Shown here piece after piece: positions 59,901 through 64,000 of a stretch of 64,000 nt of DNA. The translations under genes were made by a program, and so were the position numbers. The stretch is taken from NCBI GenBank assembly GCA_003952965.2, contig CM025853.1, positions 27,448,031 through 27,512,030 on the forward strand, written 5' to 3'. The notes below the pieces were generated by a model. The model was given only the letters and a program-made list of their open reading frames with translations. It was not told the origin of the DNA and did not search any database. Position 1 is the stretch's first letter. Each line of letters begins with the position of its first letter. The DNA is from Morella rubra (Eukaryota; Streptophyta; Magnoliopsida; Fagales; Myricaceae).

Positions 59901-62900
59901 CAGGACAATCTGCTCTTGTGGCAGCCAAAGATGGCGATCCAGGGTGCATCAAATCTCCAATGGAGTCAGTGCTTTTGTTGGATGATGGTAGATGGCTACG
60001 CCCTGTTGAGGAATTGTGTTCTCCACTGGTCAACAACGCAAGGAAAGATCATTTCCAGTTGGTTAAGCAACCCTCCATTCCACCTGTACTTGCTCAACTG
60101 CAGCAAGAAGTCGCTCCAATTCCTCCAGCAAGAGTTGCAGACCCAAGACCTGGACCAGCTAAATCTTCTCAGGATGGGATGCCAAGTTCCAGTTCTTATC
60201 AACATCTACACATTGTAAGCTTCCTGTGCTGACTCATGTTTTCTGCATTCTTGAAAAAGAACATTTGCCTATTTCTTGGAACATCATGAGAATCTCTCTC
60301 TCTCTGGGAATACGATGCTAGTTTCATTTAATTTACATTGCAGCCTGTAAGAATGATGGAAGATTTCTTGAGATTGGCTCAGGCAAACACTAAGAAAAAT
60401 TACGAGACATGTGGTGTCCTTGCTGGGTCACTGGTAAGACTTAATGTTTCAAGAACAAAATTGATACTGTAGTTTGGTATGAGAAATGAAGTTACAAGGT
60501 AGTTGATCCCATTGTTTATTAACCTTTCATTTTATGTGGCTGTAGAAAAACAGGGTTTTTCATATCACTACACTTATAATTCCGAAGCAGGAATCAACCT
60601 CAGATTCGGTAAGATGGTTATCAGCTAATTTTTTTCCTTTATGCGCTCCCTTTTTTCTCCTTTTCAAGTCATTATTTAGTTGTATGCCCTCCTGTTTCCT
60701 GTGGTAAGGTTTCTCTTAGTCCCCACGCCAAAAAGAAAAAAGATAGTGTTTTCTAATGCCTTGAGGTGATTTTAATGGATTTGCGGCAATGAAATGCTAC
60801 AAGAGTATGGAAAATCAGTTAGAATTGTTAAATGGTTTTGTATTAGAAATAATTTAAGATTCTTGAGAATTTCATTGATGTCCAATATTAGTTCTTATTC
60901 CCTTTCAGTTGCGCTCTATAACCATTGATGGAAATGGAGATAACCTGAAGAATACTTTGAAATATCATATTCTCAAGTGTTTCTAACATTTACAACTGTT
61001 TGCAGATAAAATTTGAACCTTAAATGGACACTCTCTAGAGTTAAAAAAAAAACAGTATGCACTTCATTAGTTGAAAATGCTTGAATGTGTGCAGAAAGCA
61101 CTTTGGTCTTCTTGTGCATTTTTGTCTTTGATATCCAAATACCCGAATCCTTATATTCGGAGCATTCTATTGTATACAGATTGTATTCATGTGTAATCAG
61201 TAATAATTAACTGAAACTCGGGTTATGTTCAGTGTCAGGCATTGAATGAAGAAGAAATATTTGAAGTTCAAGACAAATTATCACTCTTTCCTCTTGGTTG
61301 GATTCATGTAAGTGTTTGAATACTCTTAATATTCAGTAACTGCTGATTACTCTTAATATTCAGTAACTGCTGATTACGCTTTCCATTTAGTTTTGCATGC
61401 TCATGGTGTTTTTCTTCTTTGCATTATTGAAATGTCTAGCAGAGAAAAATTTGGAAATAATTCAATTATTGACAGTTGGGGCATGCCATTGGTCTCACCG
61501 GTTTTGCATGCCATTGCTCATGTAGCTCTATGTTTTCTGTTTTTATCATGCTTATGGATATTGAATATACCCATGCTGCAACTGGGGACTAGGATTGCCA
61601 ATTTGCTAATGTTTCAGTTCCAAGTGGTCATCATTTTTGTAAGATCGTAGATTTGCATTAAAAAAACTACCAGATATGGAACTGACTGGTTTTATTAATT
61701 TATTAGCATATCCGTACAGTTCCCTGCCGAAAACAAATTGTTCTGTAACTAAATATGTGGGAGTCACTATTATATGTGGCGGGGATTTTGTACAGCTTTC
61801 CTGGCTGGTCTGTTTTTATATGTGAGAGTAGTAAACTGTTTGGACTTTGTTTAGGAGTCAATGTGGCATACTGGTAGTGTTGCTAATGGTAAGAAATAAA
61901 TCAATTACGTAAAATGAGGATTGTTGGAAAAGCCATACTTTGGCTTCTGTCAACTAGTAGATTGTTTGACTTTAATGTTTTTTCCCCTCAACCATCTACA
62001 TGTTTCAGATCGTCATATAGTTTTTATTCTAGGCAGCTGTTTTGGTTTATTGATCAGTCACTCTACTACTCTTGTGATTATCAGACACATCCATCACAGA
62101 CCTGCTTCATGTCATCAGTAGATTTGCACACTCATTACCCCTACCAGGTAAGAAATGGTACTGATCATTGCATGTTTCGTGGCTTCGACAGCTTGTAGCT
62201 TGATTGAAAGGCTGTTTGATAGGGTACTTGGTATCTAAATCTTGAGTTTTAAGTAGTGTTGTTCTAATTTGCAAAGTGGTTTGGTTTTACTGGAGCAAGG
62301 TCAATCTTGTTTTTTTAGTTATCTTTCTTTCTTGTCTTTTACAATTCTTTTCTGTCTCCATGAATGCAATTCAACTAAGCGTATCATCCCAACTAAATGG
62401 AGTCAGCTACATGGTCCCTTTTTGACCTAGGACCGTGTTGTTTTTGTGAGTAAGCTGATGCAACTTGGTAGTTTCATTAACATGATATTTCGTTAGAGAT
62501 AGCGAGAAATAGCTACTAGTCCTTAAAATTGTGTGAAGAGAGTGTAGCAATGAAATGTGTATAAAACTTACCCCAAAAAAAATGAAGGAACTAAGGGCAT
62601 GCCGGCATGTACTTTTTTGGAGGTGCATGCAAAAGAGTGACATATGGTAAAATTGCACTAGACTGTGCACTTAAGAGTTGTTAGATGTTAATAAGCATTT
62701 ATCACGATGTTTTGGGTCTTTTTTATATCCATCAATCCGTTCAACAGCATGTAGATTTAAATATTTGTTAATTGTCATGTTTCCTCCAGTTTCTTGTTGT
62801 TTTGTGTTTATGCTTCAACTGACATAATTTCCTCTGCGTATCTTTGAAGATTATGCTACCAGAAGCAATTGCGATCGTTATGGCCCCTACAGATACTTCG

Positions 62901-63507
62901 AGGTTGGTTTTCCATCATTTAGTGATTACCGCACCAAATGTTATCTGTAGGAACCAATAATAAATTATGCTTAGATCAGTTGTTTCAAAACAAAATTTCG
63001 TAATTAATATCAATGTGAAAACATTGTCGAGTTACAAATTTTGGTTGAGCATGGGGTGCGTTACTCCTGCAAATTTCTATGGAATGTATAGGGATATGGC
63101 ATATGTACCGCAAGCCAACCACTGTACTCTATAAGTTTGTTAAGGTCAGCAAGTGAGACTATGTCATTTAGAATATAGAAGTGCATTTTGATGTTACTAG
63201 ATAATGTGGTAGGAGACGGTAGATATTGTTAGCACTTTATGTGTAGCAGTTACTCTATTACCAGTGTTTTTTGTTTCTCTGGTTTACATTATTACCAGTT
63301 GGCATGCTAATATGTTTTTCACGCTACTGCAGTCCACATGGCATATTTCATCTATCTGACCCAGGTGGCGTCTCTGTGATTCGAAATTGCCAACAGCGTG
63401 GGTTTCATCCACACGAGGAGCCATCTGATGGAAGTCCAATTTATGAGCATTGTTCACATGTCTATATGAACCCCCATTTGAAGTTTGACGTGGTTGATCT
63501 TCGGTGA
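56998..63507 (+). CDS. AMSH3: AMSH3-type deubiquitinase (JAMM/MPN+ metalloprotease)
   Basis: Fourteen exons: 56998-57096, 57575-57639, 57732-57807, 57896-58096, 58428-58528, 59456-59561, 59673-59719, 59890-60214, 60344-60433, 60546-60608, 61233-61307, 62085-62147, 62850-62902 and 63333-63507. Together they give 512 residues, close to AMSH3. The N-terminal 110 residues (MKIDLNSIARKVEVDNRIPL..., YHQDYQVLHPKERTISKKKL) are the MIT-like ESCRT-III-binding domain. The MPN+ domain (about 341-512) carries Glu 361 in NYETCGVLAG and the zinc-binding HTHPSQTCFMSSVD, with His 416, His 418, Ser 426 and Asp 429. The protein ends KFDVVDLR. The enzyme removes K63/K48 ubiquitin chains from endosomal cargo during vacuolar sorting. 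The catalytic set is complete, so activity is expected. Confidence 0.93.
59571..59668. repeat. Tandem duplication in AMSH intron 6 next to the 3' splice site
   Basis: Two imperfect copies of a unit of about 50 bp. The first has TTTCTCCTCCATGAACTAATGAATG and TGTGGTATAGT, the second CTTTCTCCTCCATACACTAATGAAGG and TGTGGTATAGT. Only the second copy ends in a usable acceptor (TACAG at 59668-59672). The first reads TAGTCCTT instead. Confidence 0.75.
61321..61374. repeat. Perfect 27-bp tandem repeat in AMSH intron 11
   Basis: TACTCTTAATATTCAGTAAC plus seven more bases occurs twice, at 61321-61347 and 61348-61374, directly after the exon 11 donor. Confidence 0.9.
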
Positions 63508-64000
63508 GACGATGATTTCTTAAACGCTAACGGAATTTTCTGAGAAAATAATGTTCGGGATTGAACTAGAATATGTATATCAAACAGGAAATCTGCTCTC
63601 ACCTTCCAAAGGTATTGTAAATTCTACTGTTTCTCGGAATCTATATAGGATGGTGGAAGGCAAATCCATTTGTATCTTCAGCCATTTGCGGGGAAGCACA
63701 GGTCGGTTTTTGATTTTGTATCATCATAATGATATATCACTGGTAAATATATATTTGTGTAATTAACACCAGCATTGTTCAAAAGTCAGTATTCTCGTTG
63801 GTATCCTGATGCTCTAATGATAGTTATTAGAGAAGATTAGGCTCTTCGTTTTATATGAATACATCACCTAAACAGACCTGTACCATCCATGGCTCTTTAA
63901 CCATGGAGTTGCTCAAATTACGCTACGGGAGCCCCACAGCAGAAAAAAGGACTTTAACTTGGTTGGATCGCGGTTCTTGAGTCAGTCTGCTTGAAATAAT
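63508..64000. other. AMSH 3' flank
   Basis: 3' UTR and downstream sequence. No other gene was recognised up to the window edge. Confidence 0.5.

Overview
The window is eudicot plant nuclear DNA. Genes have GT-AG introns in AT-rich DNA, the proteins are closest (from memory) to Arabidopsis families, and the intergenic DNA carries typical plant transposon debris. I cannot name the species. All ten genes or gene fragments that I can support lie on the + strand.

Region 1 (1-237) holds the last coding exon of a chitinase-like GH19 protein (CTL1/CTL2 type). Region 2 (about 2.2-32.2 kb) is a tandem array of five AAE7/ACN1-type peroxisomal acyl-CoA synthetases (acetate/short-chain acyl:CoA ligases). 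All share a three-exon structure, 588-nt and 897-nt second and third exons, and a C-terminal SKL peroxisome signal. AAE-1 is a pseudogene with two 1-base deletions. AAE-2 has a duplicated promoter plus first exon. AAE-3 is a mosaic of the AAE-4 5' half and the AAE-5 3' half, joined inside intron 1. Orphan promoter copies lie between AAE-3 and AAE-4. Region 3 (37.7-43.2 kb) is a complete BXL1-type GH3 beta-D-xylosidase/alpha-L-arabinofuranosidase. Region 4 (44.4-46.6 kb) is a small endosulfine/ARPP19-type protein. Region 5 (48.6-51.4 kb) is a PPR40-like mitochondrial PPR gene whose frame is broken by a 643-bp tandem duplication and a downstream 1-base shift. Region 6 (54.0-54.8 kb) encodes a small secreted cysteine-containing plant protein (DUF7731-like). 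Region 7 (57.0-63.5 kb) is a complete 14-exon AMSH3-type JAMM deubiquitinase.

The order CTL2 - AAE7 - PPR40 matches, from memory, the Arabidopsis neighbours At3g16920 - At3g16910 - At3g16890. The array therefore looks like a local lineage-specific expansion of one ancestral AAE7 in a conserved syntenic block, with other genes intercalated.

Mobile DNA with defined ends includes a solo LTR (8339-8971, 5-bp TSD), a hAT-like insertion in the AAE-3 promoter, a hAT MITE in BXL1 intron 1 (perfect 8-bp TSD), Tourist-like MITEs with TAA duplications, Mutator-like MITEs, and a 5'-truncated LINE-like retroposon in intron 1 of both AAE-3 and AAE-5. I saw no CRISPR array, rRNA or tRNA gene, and no wholly new system. 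The most interesting material is the recombination history of the AAE array.
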